DNA of 64,000 nt from Alistipes sp. (GCA_017416915.1 JAFQAN010000023.1:81628-145627), one strand, 5' to 3'; numbered from the stretch's first letter, positions 7,443 through 16,668 are shown. A program made the numbers and translations. Notes: generated from the letters alone by a model not told the origin.

Positions 7443-8261
7443 ATGAGGACAAGAAAGACGATAACTATATTTGTGCTGCTCACGCTCTTTACGCTCGGTG
7501 CCTGTGGTAGCAAGGGCGGTAGCAAGAGAGCTGATAGCGACACCTCGAATAGTAGCCAGCCCACAAAGCAGTATGCCGAGCAGTGGTCGTGGCGCGTAGT
7601 GAAGGAGTACCCACACTCGACAAATAGCTACACGCAGGGCTTACAGTTTGTCGATGGCGAGATGTGGGAGGGTACAGGACAGCACGGCGAGTCGCACCTG
7701 CAACGCATAGACCTCGCCACAGGCAAGGTGGACATTGTGGCATCGTTGCCCGCTAAGGAGTTTGGCGAGGGCATACTACTATACAAGGAGCGCATCTATC
7801 AACTCACGTGGCTCTCGGAGGTTGCACACGTCTATAACCGTGAGGGCGAGGAGCTTAACACCCTTCATTTCGAGGGCGAAGGCTGGGGACTAACCTCCGA
7901 TGGCGAGACGATATATATGTCGGACGGCACATCGACACTTCGTTGCGTAAATCCCGACACGTTTAAGCCCGAGAGGTCGATATTCGTAACGCTCGACGGA
8001 CATCCGCTCGACCTACTCAACGAGTTGGAGTGGATAGAGGGCAAGATATGGGCAAACGTCTATATGACCTCGTCGATAGTTGTCATCAACCCCACCACGG
8101 GCGTTGTAGAGGCATTCCTCGACCTCCCCGAGTTGGACAATAGCAAGCATAACCCCAAGGCGGACGTGCTGAACGGCATCGCCTACGATAAGGCTACGGG
8201 ACGCATATACGTTACGGGAAAAAATTGGGATAAGCTCTACGAAATTGAAGTAATAAAGTAA
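7443..8261 (+). CDS. Glutaminyl-peptide cyclotransferase, lipoprotein
   Basis: A 272-aa lipoprotein (lipobox LGAC, Cys21) of the plant-type glutamine cyclotransferase family, a five-bladed propeller that turns N-terminal Gln into pyroglutamate. Diagnostic runs are YPHSTNSYTQGLQF, EGTGQHGESHLQRI, FGEGILL, GEGWGLTSDG, YMSDGTSTL and VLNGIAYDKATGRIYVTGK. The protein probably works in the periplasm or at the surface, where Bacteroidetes cyclise exported proteins. It begins a plus-strand run of five genes with gaps of 1-11 bp. Confidence 0.92.
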   Translation: MRTRKTITIFVLLTLFTLGACGSKGGSKRADSDTSNSSQPTKQYAEQWSWRVVKEYPHSTNSYTQGLQFVDGEMWEGTGQHGESHLQRIDLATGKVDIVASLPAKEFGEGILLYKERIYQLTWLSEVAHVYNREGEELNTLHFEGEGWGLTSDGETIYMSDGTSTLRCVNPDTFKPERSIFVTLDGHPLDLLNELEWIEGKIWANVYMTSSIVVINPTTGVVEAFLDLPELDNSKHNPKADVLNGIAYDKATGRIYVTGKNWDKLYEIEVIK

Positions 8262-8272
8262 TACAGCATACA

Positions 8273-9202
8273 ATGAGCATACGGCAGAAAATCAACGATA
8301 TACTACAACGCCACATCGTCGTAGCGGATGCTGCGGTGGGTACAGCTCTCATAGGCACACGCCGCGACCTCTGCGCCGACGAGCTGTCTATAACCGACCA
8401 CGAGCGCGTCGTAGCCCTCCACGAGGCGGCGATACGTGCTGGTGCGCGCATAATCACCACCAATACCTTCCTCTCGGATAGCCTCTCGTTAGTTGCCAGC
8501 GGCGCTACACACCCCACCGAGGAGGTTGTTGCCAAGTCGGTAGCTGCCGCTAAGCAGGCACGCGAGAGTGTTGCAAAGGAGGCTACGGCAGCTGGCAAGA
8601 CCCCAAAGGAGGTATTCATTGCTGGCTCGATAGGTCCGTCGGTGCGCAACATTTCGCTTGCCACGGACATCTCAGAAGAGGCTCTTAGAGAGTCGTACCG
8701 CGCACTTATCAAGGCACTTAGCGCTGAGGGCGTCGATATTTTCCTTATCGAGAGTATCACCGACATACGCAATGCGGAGATTGCCGCCGAGGAGTGCCGC
8801 GCCATAGCCCCTGAGACGCCGATAATCTTTTCGGCAGTACTCTCGAAGATTGGCGGGCTGCTACTGTCGGGACGCACCATCGAGAAGTATGTCGAGGATG
8901 TCGAGAAGTTCGACCCCATAGCCATAGGCTTCAACTGCTCGACAGGTGTGCAGAGCGTCGTGGATAACCTCTCGCTGTTGGTGCGATATACCAAGCGCCA
9001 CACCTACTGCTCGCCCTCGGCGGGCATCCCCAACGCTAAGGGAGAGTACCCCGAGAGCGCAAAGCGCCATACCGAGGCACTGCGTAAAGCTGCCGAGAGC
9101 GGTCTGCTGAGCATCGTCGGCGGCTGCTGCGGCACCACCGAGAAGCATACGCTCGGCGTAGCGCAGATGGCGCGCCACTACAAACCACGTAAAACCGAGT
9201 AA
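8273..9202 (+). CDS. Homocysteine S-methyltransferase domain protein
   Basis: A 309-aa stand-alone homocysteine methyltransferase barrel, like the N-terminal module of MetH. The zinc-binding cysteines are Cys222 (GFNCS) and the pair Cys285-Cys286 (GGCCGTT). ADAAVGTAL and TTNTFLSDS are the N-terminal substrate-site motifs. No cobalamin, folate or activation modules follow in this window. The methyl donor (S-methylmethionine, or a partner corrinoid protein) cannot be told from the sequence. It lies 11 bp after the cyclotransferase and 1 bp before the M20 hydrolase. Confidence 0.9.
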   Translation: MSIRQKINDILQRHIVVADAAVGTALIGTRRDLCADELSITDHERVVALHEAAIRAGARIITTNTFLSDSLSLVASGATHPTEEVVAKSVAAAKQARESVAKEATAAGKTPKEVFIAGSIGPSVRNISLATDISEEALRESYRALIKALSAEGVDIFLIESITDIRNAEIAAEECRAIAPETPIIFSAVLSKIGGLLLSGRTIEKYVEDVEKFDPIAIGFNCSTGVQSVVDNLSLLVRYTKRHTYCSPSAGIPNAKGEYPESAKRHTEALRKAAESGLLSIVGGCCGTTEKHTLGVAQMARHYKPRKTE

Positions 9203-9203
9203 G

Positions 9204-10310
9204 ATGAATAGCAAAGAGTTCCGTCGCCACCTACACCGCAACCCCGAACTCTCGTTCAAGGAGTTCGACACACAGCGTTTCATCCTCGACGCACTACGTG
9301 CCGAGGGCATAGAGTGTCGCGCTATCGCCACCACAGGCGTCATAGCGAAAATCGAGGGCAACCGCGGCAACCTCAGCCGCGCCGTGGTGCTACGCGCCGA
9401 CATCGACGCGCTGCCCGTCAAGGAGCTTAACGACATAGATTTTAAGTCTGAGCGAGAGGGTGTTATGCACGCCTGTGGCCACGACATCCACGCCGCCGTA
9501 CTCTTTGGGGTGCTACAACAGCTCAACCGTGAGCGTAACTTTGAGGGGACACTATTCGGCATCTTCCAGCCAGGCGAGGAGCTAAACCCAGGAGGTGCTG
9601 TCAAGGTGCTTGCAGAAGAGCCGTTCGAGGGCTATACCGTTGCTGCGGTCATCGGCGAACACGTCGATTCGCACTTGGAGATTGGCGAGGTGGGCATCTG
9701 CCCAGGACGCTTTATGGCCGCAAACGACGAGTTGCGCCTCTACGTTACGGGACGTGGTGGACACGCTGCACGTCGCGCGGAGATTAACGACACGGTAACG
9801 GCGATGTGCGAGATGGTGGTGATGACCACCTCGCTGAATGCCCATGAGAGCGTGGTATCTATCGGGCGTGTCATAGCCGACGGCGCCACCAACGTCATCC
9901 CCGACAAGGTAACTGCCGAGGGTACGATGCGCACCTTCGATGCGGAGCGTAGGGAGCATATACATACACTACTTAGAAACAATGCCAAGAGTATCGCCGA
10001 GCGCTACGGCGTCGAGGTGGAGGTAGATATTAACCACGGCTACCCCTGCGTCGTAAACGACGTGATGTTGTCGTACGAGGCGATGATTGTCGCACAGGAC
10101 GAGGGCATCGCCGTACGCCAGATTGAGCCACTCGCCACCGCCGAAGACTTCGGATACTACACAGAGCGATACCCGTCGCTGTTCTATCGTCTCGGCGTAG
10201 GCAGCGCAGCAGGTGGCGCACACACCGCCACATTCCTCCCCGACGAGGAGGCTATCGCCGTGGGCGAGAGGATGATGCGCCGCTTGGCACTACACATTTT
10301 GAATAAATAG
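9204..10310 (+). CDS. M20-family amidohydrolase
   Basis: A 368-aa zinc amidohydrolase of the hippurate/IAA-amino-acid hydrolase group (M20D). Motifs in order: HRNPELSF (11-18), RADIDALP (64-71), MHACGHDIHAA (88-98, metal ligands), FQPGEE (121-126, catalytic Glu), GRGGHAA in the dimerisation lid, and AEDFGYY near the C terminus. It probably removes an acyl group from N-acyl amino acids in the cytoplasm; the substrate is unknown. It starts 1 bp after the methyltransferase stop and ends 3 bp before rnr. Confidence 0.92.
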   Translation: MNSKEFRRHLHRNPELSFKEFDTQRFILDALRAEGIECRAIATTGVIAKIEGNRGNLSRAVVLRADIDALPVKELNDIDFKSEREGVMHACGHDIHAAVLFGVLQQLNRERNFEGTLFGIFQPGEELNPGGAVKVLAEEPFEGYTVAAVIGEHVDSHLEIGEVGICPGRFMAANDELRLYVTGRGGHAARRAEINDTVTAMCEMVVMTTSLNAHESVVSIGRVIADGATNVIPDKVTAEGTMRTFDAERREHIHTLLRNNAKSIAERYGVEVEVDINHGYPCVVNDVMLSYEAMIVAQDEGIAVRQIEPLATAEDFGYYTERYPSLFYRLGVGSAAGGAHTATFLPDEEAIAVGERMMRRLALHILNK

Positions 10311-10313
10311 AGA

Positions 10314-12467
10314 ATGGCAAAACGAGATAAACATAGGGGCAGAAGCCGCGACGAGAGGGTATCGTTCATCGTCGATATGTTTCGGGAGTTTCCCGACAAT
10401 AAGTTTTCACTCAAACACCTCGCAGCCGCTTCGGGAGGTGCTGACCGCGATGGTCGCAATATGACCTTCGCCATCGTGCGGCAGCTTATCGAGGAGGGCT
10501 ACGTCGAGGAGGTGTCGCGCAGCAAATACCGTCTGTCGCGCCACGCCCTGCCATCGTACGAGGGCCGCGTAGCAAGCGTTACGCCTGGGGCGCTGTATGT
10601 TCACGTCGAGGCGTTGGAGAGCGACGTGTTTGTGTCGCGCCGCAATGCTTGTGGTGCGTTGGAGGATGACAAGGTGCGCATCGTCGTAGCACGACGCTCA
10701 CGCGATGGCGAGTTGGAGGGTACCATAACCGAGGTTATGGAGCGTAGCCGCCGACCCTACGTTGGCACGGTGGAGCTATCGGCAAACGCTATCTTCGTGA
10801 CGCCCGATAGCCGACGCATCGGCATCGACATATACCTGCCACGCAAGAAGTATCCCGATATTGAGGAGGGCGACAAGGTGTCGGTACGTGTAGTTGAGTG
10901 GGCGGAGGGCGAACGTCTGCCCGAGGGCGAGCTTATAGAGCGTCTGGGCAAGGCGGGAGAGAACGATACCGAGATGCACGCCATACTCGCCGAGTTCGAC
11001 CTACCCTACCACTTCGAGAGGGATGTTCTACGCGCCGCAGAGCGTATCGAGGGTACCATAAGCAAGGAGGAGATAGCTCGTCGCCGCGATATGCGCGACC
11101 GCGTAACATTTACCATAGACCCCGCCGATGCCAAAGATTTCGACGACGCACTGTCGCTGACACCCCTGCAAGAGGGCGTCTGGGAGGTGGGCGTACATAT
11201 CGCCGACGTTACGCACTACGTAACACCTGGCTCTATCATCGACAACGAAGCTGTGGAGCGCGCCACATCGGTATATTTAGTCGATCGCACCGTGCCGATG
11301 CTCCCCGAGAGGCTTTGCAACGAGCTTTGCTCACTACGTCCGCACGAGGATAAGCTCTGCTTCTCGGCAGTCTTCATCATCAACGAAAACCTCGACATCC
11401 TCGATGAGTGGTTCGGTCGCACGGTGATACACTCCGACCGCCGCTTTGCCTACGAGGAGGCGCAGGAGGTCATCGAGAGCGGCAAGGGCGACTACGCCAC
11501 CGAGATAACGACACTCAACCGCCTCGCACAGGGGCTGCGCAAGGAGCGCTTCAAGCACGGCGCGATAGCCTTCGCCCGCGACGAGGTGCGCTTCAAGCTC
11601 GACGAGAAGGGACGCCCCATAGGCGTATATACCAAGGTACAGAAGGAGGCAAATATGCTTATCGAGGAGTTTATGTTGTTGGCAAACAGGCGTGTAGCCG
11701 AGTTCTGCGCACACCGCATCGTAAACGGCCGCAAAGTGCCTCGCCCGATGGTCTATCGTGTTCACGACGAGCCGAGTGAGGATAAGCTCGGACGTTTCCG
11801 CGACTTTGCGCTGCGCTTTGGACACTACTTCAAGGCGACGAAGGGTCGCGCCGTGGCTAAGGAGATGAACAAGCTGCTTGGCAGTATCGCTGGCAAGGCT
11901 GAGGCAAATGCCATCACCACACTCGCCGTGCGCAGTATGGCGAAGGCGACATACACCACCGATAACATCGGACACTACGGCTTAGCATTCCCCTACTATA
12001 CGCACTTCACCTCGCCCATACGTCGCTACCCCGATATGATGGTACACCGCCTGCTTGCGGCATACCTCGCGGGCGATAAGCAGAGCGATAAGAGGCAGTT
12101 GGAGGCGCTGGCAGTACACTCCTCAGAGCGAGAGATTGTCGCCTCGGAGGCGGAGCGCGCAAGCATCAAGTATAAGATGGCTGAGTTTATGAAGGAGCAT
12201 ATCGGCGAGGAGTTTGACGGCGTAGTCTCGGGAATGACCGAGTGGGGCGTATATGTCGAATTGAACGATACACACGTCGAGGGTATGGCATTCCTGCGCG
12301 ACATCGACGACGAGGACTACTACTACTTCGACGAGGCGCGATACGAGGTCGTAGGTCGCTCATCGGGCGTACGCCTGACGCTCGGCTCGGAGGTGAGAAT
12401 ACGTGTTAAGAGCGTCGATCTCAACCGCCGCACACTCGATTTCAAGCTACTAATAAACGAAAGATAA
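10314..12467 (+). CDS. rnr: Ribonuclease R
   Basis: A 717-aa 3'-5' exoribonuclease of the RNB family that degrades structured RNA. It has an N-terminal winged-helix-like segment (~15-75), cold-shock domains (~80-210), the RNB catalytic core with DPADAKDFDDAL (269-280, metal-binding aspartates), and a C-terminal S1 domain (~630-715; GVVSGMTEWGVYVEL). Length is typical. It lies in a tight plus-strand operon. Confidence 0.96.
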   Translation: MAKRDKHRGRSRDERVSFIVDMFREFPDNKFSLKHLAAASGGADRDGRNMTFAIVRQLIEEGYVEEVSRSKYRLSRHALPSYEGRVASVTPGALYVHVEALESDVFVSRRNACGALEDDKVRIVVARRSRDGELEGTITEVMERSRRPYVGTVELSANAIFVTPDSRRIGIDIYLPRKKYPDIEEGDKVSVRVVEWAEGERLPEGELIERLGKAGENDTEMHAILAEFDLPYHFERDVLRAAERIEGTISKEEIARRRDMRDRVTFTIDPADAKDFDDALSLTPLQEGVWEVGVHIADVTHYVTPGSIIDNEAVERATSVYLVDRTVPMLPERLCNELCSLRPHEDKLCFSAVFIINENLDILDEWFGRTVIHSDRRFAYEEAQEVIESGKGDYATEITTLNRLAQGLRKERFKHGAIAFARDEVRFKLDEKGRPIGVYTKVQKEANMLIEEFMLLANRRVAEFCAHRIVNGRKVPRPMVYRVHDEPSEDKLGRFRDFALRFGHYFKATKGRAVAKEMNKLLGSIAGKAEANAITTLAVRSMAKATYTTDNIGHYGLAFPYYTHFTSPIRRYPDMMVHRLLAAYLAGDKQSDKRQLEALAVHSSEREIVASEAERASIKYKMAEFMKEHIGEEFDGVVSGMTEWGVYVELNDTHVEGMAFLRDIDDEDYYYFDEARYEVVGRSSGVRLTLGSEVRIRVKSVDLNRRTLDFKLLINER

Positions 12468-12473
12468 GATACT

Positions 12474-13568
12474 ATGGGTCATATAGATAGTATTTTAGAG
12501 AAGGCTCTATGCCGCGAGCCACTTAGCCGTAGCGAGGCATACGACCTCTACGCCAACGCGCCATTGCAGGTGCTATGTAGCGTCGCCGACACATTGCGCC
12601 GTAGCGCCGTGGATGATCCGAGTGTGGTAACGTGGCAAATCGACCGCAACGTCAATATTACCAACGTCTGCATCTCGGGTTGCAAGTTCTGCAACTTCCA
12701 CTGCAAGCCCCACCAAGAGGATAGGGCATATATTACCACTATGGCGGAGTATCGCCAGAAGATAGACGAGGCGCTGCGCCTCGGTGCCGACCAGTTGCTG
12801 TTGCAGGGCGGTCTGCACCCGCGCCTCGGCATCGACTTCTACGAGACGCTATTGAGCCAGATTAAGAGAGAGTACCCCACACTGCGTCTCAATGCGTTAG
12901 GCGCTCCCGAAGTGTCGCACATAGCCAAGATTAGCGGCATTACGACTATCGAGACGCTACAACGCTTGAAGGCGGCGGGCTTAGACACGCTGCCTGGCGC
13001 AGGTGCCGAGATTCTCAACGAGGAGGTGCGCAAGCGCATATCGCCTGCCAAGCCCTCGGCGCACGAGTGGATACGTGTTATGCACGAGGCACATACGCTC
13101 GATATACCCACCACCGCGACGATGATGTACTCGCACGTCGAGACCCCGCAGCAGCGTATCGACCACCTCATAACGCTCCGCGACCTGCAAGCGTTGAAGC
13201 CCGAGGCGTCGCGTGGCTTCACCGCCTTCATCCCGTGGGTCTTCTGCCCTCAGGGTACGCAGTTGGAGAGGGAGGGCGTCGCCCCGCGCTTCTCGGCGAC
13301 GGAGTATCTGCGCATTATCGCTATGAGCCGCATCGTGCTGCACAACATACGCAATATTCAGGCGTCGTGGCTCACCGTAGGCAAGGAGGTGGCGCAGATA
13401 GCGCTTCATAGCGGCGCAAACGATATGGGCTCGATAATGATTGAGGAGAATGTGGTGTCGTCAGCAGGTGCTTCGACACGCTTCGATAGGGAGGCTATGC
13501 AGCAGACGATACGTCGTGCAGGCTTCACGCCACGCCTCAGAGACCAACTATACAACTATCGAGAGTAG
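12474..13568 (+). CDS. mqnC: Cyclic dehypoxanthinyl futalosine synthase
   Basis: A 364-aa radical SAM enzyme of the futalosine route to menaquinone. It cyclises dehypoxanthinyl futalosine. The cluster-binding cysteines are Cys66-x3-Cys70-x2-Cys73 (CISGCKFC). LLLQGGLHP, PGAGAEIL, RKRISPAKPSAHEW and TTATMMYSHVETP agree with MqnC rather than MqnE. The other mqn genes are outside the window. It is the last gene of the plus-strand run, converging on tpiA across a hairpin element. Confidence 0.94.
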   Translation: MGHIDSILEKALCREPLSRSEAYDLYANAPLQVLCSVADTLRRSAVDDPSVVTWQIDRNVNITNVCISGCKFCNFHCKPHQEDRAYITTMAEYRQKIDEALRLGADQLLLQGGLHPRLGIDFYETLLSQIKREYPTLRLNALGAPEVSHIAKISGITTIETLQRLKAAGLDTLPGAGAEILNEEVRKRISPAKPSAHEWIRVMHEAHTLDIPTTATMMYSHVETPQQRIDHLITLRDLQALKPEASRGFTAFIPWVFCPQGTQLEREGVAPRFSATEYLRIIAMSRIVLHNIRNIQASWLTVGKEVAQIALHSGANDMGSIMIEENVVSSAGASTRFDREAMQQTIRRAGFTPRLRDQLYNYRE

Positions 13569-13600
13569 TACGCTGCACTACGCAGCGGGACGACGTGGCA

Positions 13601-13715
13601 GCTTGGCGCAGTGTTCTATCGCAAAAGAGAGTGCCGTGGGATAGTACTAAAACGTACAGCCCACGGCACTCTACTTTTTGGGATAGGGCGCTGATGCGCC
13701 GCTATCACGCCAAGC
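13601..13715. repeat. Hairpin element beside the tpiA stop
   Basis: A 115-bp nested palindrome with ends GCTTGGCG and CGCCAAGC, a stem AGTGCCGTGGG/CCCACGGCACT, and a conserved apex ATAGTACTAAAACGTACAG. Bases 13611-13687 are identical to 43401-43477. It ends 6 bp from the tpiA stop, with no 8/10-bp arrays attached. It may terminate both tpiA and mqnC transcripts. Confidence 0.92.
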
Positions 13716-13721
13716 AATTTT

Positions 13722-14471
13722 TTATGCCGTCGCAATCGCCAAGAAATCCTCCGCCTTCAACGCCGCGCCACCAATCAAACCGCCATCAACATCTGCCTTG
13801 GCAAATATCTCGGCTGCATTTGAGGGCTTGCACGAGCCACCATAGAGGATAGAGCAGTCGTCGGCAGCTGCGCCAAACTTCGAGCGCAACACCTCGCGGA
13901 TGTATGCGTGAATCTCCTGCGCCTGGTCGGCTGTTGCGGTCTTGCCCGTGCCGATAGCCCATACAGGCTCATAGGCGATGACGAGGTTGCGGAACTGCTC
14001 GTCGCTGAGGTTGAACACCACCTCCTCAATCTGCGCCTTTACCACGTCGAAGTGGCGGTTTGCCTCACGCTCATCGAGGTTTTCGCCCACGCAGTAGATA
14101 GGTGTGAGGTTGTTGGCATACGCCTGCGCCATCTTCTTATTGAGTGTCTCCGAGGTCTCGCCATAGTACTGACGGCGCTCCGAGTGTCCGAGGATGACAT
14201 ACTTGCAGCCCAGTGCGGCAATCATCGACGCTGCCACCTCGCCCGTGTAGGCACCCTTAGCCTCGGTAGCGCAGTCCTGCGCACCTACGGCGATGCCGCT
14301 ATCTTTCAAAGTCTCTACAACACTATGCAAGTGCGTGAAAGGGGGACAAACGATAAGGTTTGCGCACTCGCCTGCTGCGCTCTTGCCCGCTGCTACACCC
14401 TTAGCCAACTCCACGCCCTCGGCGGGGAGAGTGTTCATCTTCCAGTTACCTGCAACAATCTTCTTTCTCAT
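13722..14471 (-). CDS. tpiA: Triosephosphate isomerase
   Basis: A 249-aa glycolytic TIM barrel that interconverts glyceraldehyde-3-phosphate and dihydroxyacetone phosphate. Lys11 (GNWKMN), His96 (GHSERR), Glu168 (YEPVWAIGTG) and the phosphate-binding GGLIGGA are all present. It starts 19 bp after the lysS stop and is likely co-transcribed with it. Confidence 0.97.
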   Translation of the reverse strand: MRKKIVAGNWKMNTLPAEGVELAKGVAAGKSAAGECANLIVCPPFTHLHSVVETLKDSGIAVGAQDCATEAKGAYTGEVAASMIAALGCKYVILGHSERRQYYGETSETLNKKMAQAYANNLTPIYCVGENLDEREANRHFDVVKAQIEEVVFNLSDEQFRNLVIAYEPVWAIGTGKTATADQAQEIHAYIREVLRSKFGAAADDCSILYGGSCKPSNAAEIFAKADVDGGLIGGAALKAEDFLAIATA

Positions 14472-14490
14472 ACTTCTTATATCTTAAATG

Positions 14491-16221
14491 TTATGCTTTG
14501 TGATTCTCTATCCACTCCTTTATTGCGGCGGTGGGCAGTCCGAGCTTGTTCTTCTTGTTGAAGCCACAGAGGTCGTTGAAGAGCTTCATACCACCCGTTG
14601 CTGCGGTGTTCGCAAATGCCTCCAATGTTATATAGCCCATCTTCTGCACCACGGCAACCCACTCGGCAGGCACTCCCGCCTCGGTATATACCTCCTCGGC
14701 GTCGGCAACCACCTTCTTCTCGGGGCGCATCGTGGGGAAGAATAGCACATCCTGAATAGATGTCTCGCCCGTCATAAACATCGTCAGACGGTCGATGCCG
14801 ATACCCATACCCGAGCAAGAGGGCATACCGTACTCCAATGCTCGCACGAAGTCCATATCTATAACCATCGCCTCGTCGTCGCCCTTCTCCGATAGGCGCA
14901 TCTGCTCCTGGAAGCGCTCCAACTGGTCGATAGGGTCGTTCAGCTCCGAGTAGGCGTTGCACAGCTCCTTGCCGTTTACAAATAGCTCGAAACGCTCGGT
15001 GAGCTCCTCGTTGTCGCGGTGGCGCTTACACAGCGGCGACATCTCGATAGGATAGTCCGTTACGAAGGTGGGCTGTACGAGATGCTCCTCGCAGTACTGA
15101 CCGAAGATGGCGTCGATAAGTTTACCCTTACCCATCGTGTCGTCAATCTCGACGCCGAGACGCTTGCACGCCTCACGCAGCTCCTCCTCCGACTGCCCCG
15201 TGATGTCGTAGCCCGTCTTCTCCTTGATGGCGTCGGTCATCGTAACGCGCCTAAATGGCGCCTTGAACGATATTGTTCGACCATCGAGGACCACATCCGT
15301 AGTGCCGTTTACCGCCATTGCCACGCGTTCGAGCATCTGCTCGGTAAACTCCTGCATCCATATATAGTCCTTGTACGCCACATATATCTCCATACAGGTA
15401 AACTCGGGGTTGTGTGTGCGGTCCATACCCTCGTTGCGGAAGTTCTTGCCAAACTCATATACGCCGTCGAAGCCTCCCACGATAAGGCGCTTCAAGTATA
15501 GCTCGGTGGCTATACGCATATAGAAGTCGATGTCGAGGGCGTTGTGGTGCGTGATGAAGGGGCGCGCCGACGCTCCGCCAGGTATAGGCTGCAAGATGGG
15601 GGTCTCCACCTCCAAGTAGCCGCGCTCGTTGAAGAAGTCGCGCATCGTCTGCATAATCTTGGCGCGCTTAACGAAGGTCTCCTTGACGTGGGGGTTTACC
15701 ACGAGGTCGAGGTAACGCTGACGATAGCGCACCTCGGGGTCGGTCAGCGCATCGAACGTCTGACCATCCTTCTGCTTCACTACGGGCAGGGGACGCACCG
15801 ACTTAGACAGCACGGTGAACTTGCGGCAGTGTACCGACAGCTCGCCCGTGTTTGTGAGAAAGGCGAAGCCCTCGACGCCGATAAAGTCGCCGATGTCGAG
15901 CAGCTTCTTGAATACGGTGTTGTAGAGCGTGGGGGCGCCCTCGGGACAGATGTCATCGCGGCGAATATATACCTGAATACGTCCTGTCGAGTCCTGCAAC
16001 TCGAAGAACGATGCCGACCCCATAATACGTCGGCTCATTATACGTCCTGCGATAGCTACCTCGGAGAAGTTGCCCTTTTCGGGGTCGTAGCCCTCGGCAA
16101 TCTCCTTGGCGGTTGCTGTAACCTCGTAACGCGCTGCGGGATAAGGGTTTATACCCAACTCGCGCAATGCTGCCAGCGATTGGCGGCGCAACTGTTCTTG
16201 TTCACTGAGTTCGATGCTCAT
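14491..16221 (-). CDS. lysS: Lysyl-tRNA synthetase, class II
   Basis: A 576-aa class II synthetase. The OB-fold anticodon domain spans ~55-160 (VAIAGRIMSRRIMGSASFFEL). The catalytic core holds motif 2 FRNEGMDRTHNPEFT and motif 3 GMGIGIDRLTMF. It is ~70 aa longer than E. coli LysS because of a C-terminal extension (EWVAVVQKMGYITLEAF onward) that I recall as common in Bacteroidetes enzymes. It has its own promoter; tpiA follows. Confidence 0.97.
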   Translation of the reverse strand: MSIELSEQEQLRRQSLAALRELGINPYPAARYEVTATAKEIAEGYDPEKGNFSEVAIAGRIMSRRIMGSASFFELQDSTGRIQVYIRRDDICPEGAPTLYNTVFKKLLDIGDFIGVEGFAFLTNTGELSVHCRKFTVLSKSVRPLPVVKQKDGQTFDALTDPEVRYRQRYLDLVVNPHVKETFVKRAKIMQTMRDFFNERGYLEVETPILQPIPGGASARPFITHHNALDIDFYMRIATELYLKRLIVGGFDGVYEFGKNFRNEGMDRTHNPEFTCMEIYVAYKDYIWMQEFTEQMLERVAMAVNGTTDVVLDGRTISFKAPFRRVTMTDAIKEKTGYDITGQSEEELREACKRLGVEIDDTMGKGKLIDAIFGQYCEEHLVQPTFVTDYPIEMSPLCKRHRDNEELTERFELFVNGKELCNAYSELNDPIDQLERFQEQMRLSEKGDDEAMVIDMDFVRALEYGMPSCSGMGIGIDRLTMFMTGETSIQDVLFFPTMRPEKKVVADAEEVYTEAGVPAEWVAVVQKMGYITLEAFANTAATGGMKLFNDLCGFNKKNKLGLPTAAIKEWIENHKA

Positions 16222-16254
16222 AATATCTTGTTTTTAGTTATCTCTTCTTTGGGG

Positions 16255-16286
16255 CAAAGATACAAAAAAAATGCGAAAAGAGCAAA
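16255..16286 (-). promoter_or_regulatory. Promoter of lysS
   Basis: Minus-strand TTTG (16286-16283), 20-nt spacer, TATCTTTG (16262-16255): a near-consensus Bacteroidetes promoter 34 bp before the lysS start. Confidence 0.8.
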
Positions 16287-16330
16287 GTGGAATGTCGAGT
16301 ACTTTTTCGGTGGGTGCAGGGGAGAGTGTG

Positions 16331-16410
16331 GACTGGGAATGACTGGGAACGGCTGGGAACGGCTGAGAAAGACTGAGAATGACTGGGAATGACTGGGAAT
16401 GACTGAGAAC
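16331..16410. repeat. 10-bp tandem array (8 units)
   Basis: Eight exact 10-mers of the type GACTGGGAAT / GGCTGGGAAC / GACTGAGAAC without a single indel. Only positions 2, 6 and 10 change (G/A, A/G and T/C/A). Confidence 0.95.
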
Positions 16411-16428
16411 ACCTGTGTTTTTCAAGGG

Positions 16429-16516
16429 GTCTCGCAGTCCCGTTGTCCCGAGGTCTCGCAGTCTCGTGGTCTCGCGGTCCCGCAGTCCCGAGGTCTCGTT
16501 GTCTTGTCGTCTCGTT
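16429..16516. repeat. 8-bp tandem array (11 units)
   Basis: Eleven exact 8-mers of the type GTCTCGCA / GTCCCGAG / GTCTCGTT. This is the inverse complement of the GGGACTnC arrays. It is joined to the 10-bp array by CACCTGTGTTTTTCAAGG, also seen inverted at other loci. Confidence 0.95.
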
Positions 16517-16570
16517 GGCGCGCCTCTCAGCCATTCTCAGTCTTTCTCAGCCATTCTCAGTCTTTCTCAG
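16517..16570. repeat. GGCGCGCC junction and inverted 10-bp array
   Basis: GGCGCGCC is followed by TCTCAGCCAT, TCTCAGTCTT, TCTCAGCCAT, TCTCAGTCTT, TCTCAG, the inverse of the array at 16331. The locus is thus a 10-8-10 composite. Loose GCGCGCC and CAATCGCGCGCC pieces continue to 16615. Confidence 0.88.
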
Positions 16571-16642
16571 CAAATCGCGCGCCACCCAGTCAATCGCGCG
16601 CCCCTCAGCCGTTCCTACAGCAACCCGCTAAACAAAAAAAAT

Positions 16643-16668
16643 CGGAGCCTCCCAAACGAGAGGCTCCG
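16643..16668 (-). terminator. Terminator of the surface lipoprotein gene
   Basis: CGGAGCCTC (16643-16651) pairs with GAGGCTCCG (16660-16668). On the minus strand it is followed by an A-run complement, i.e. eight Us. The same hairpin type sits after the related gene at 49823. Confidence 0.88.

Noticed and set aside
16331-16570. CRISPR array
   Set aside because: The repeats are 8-10 bp, head-to-tail without spacers, and no cas genes are present.
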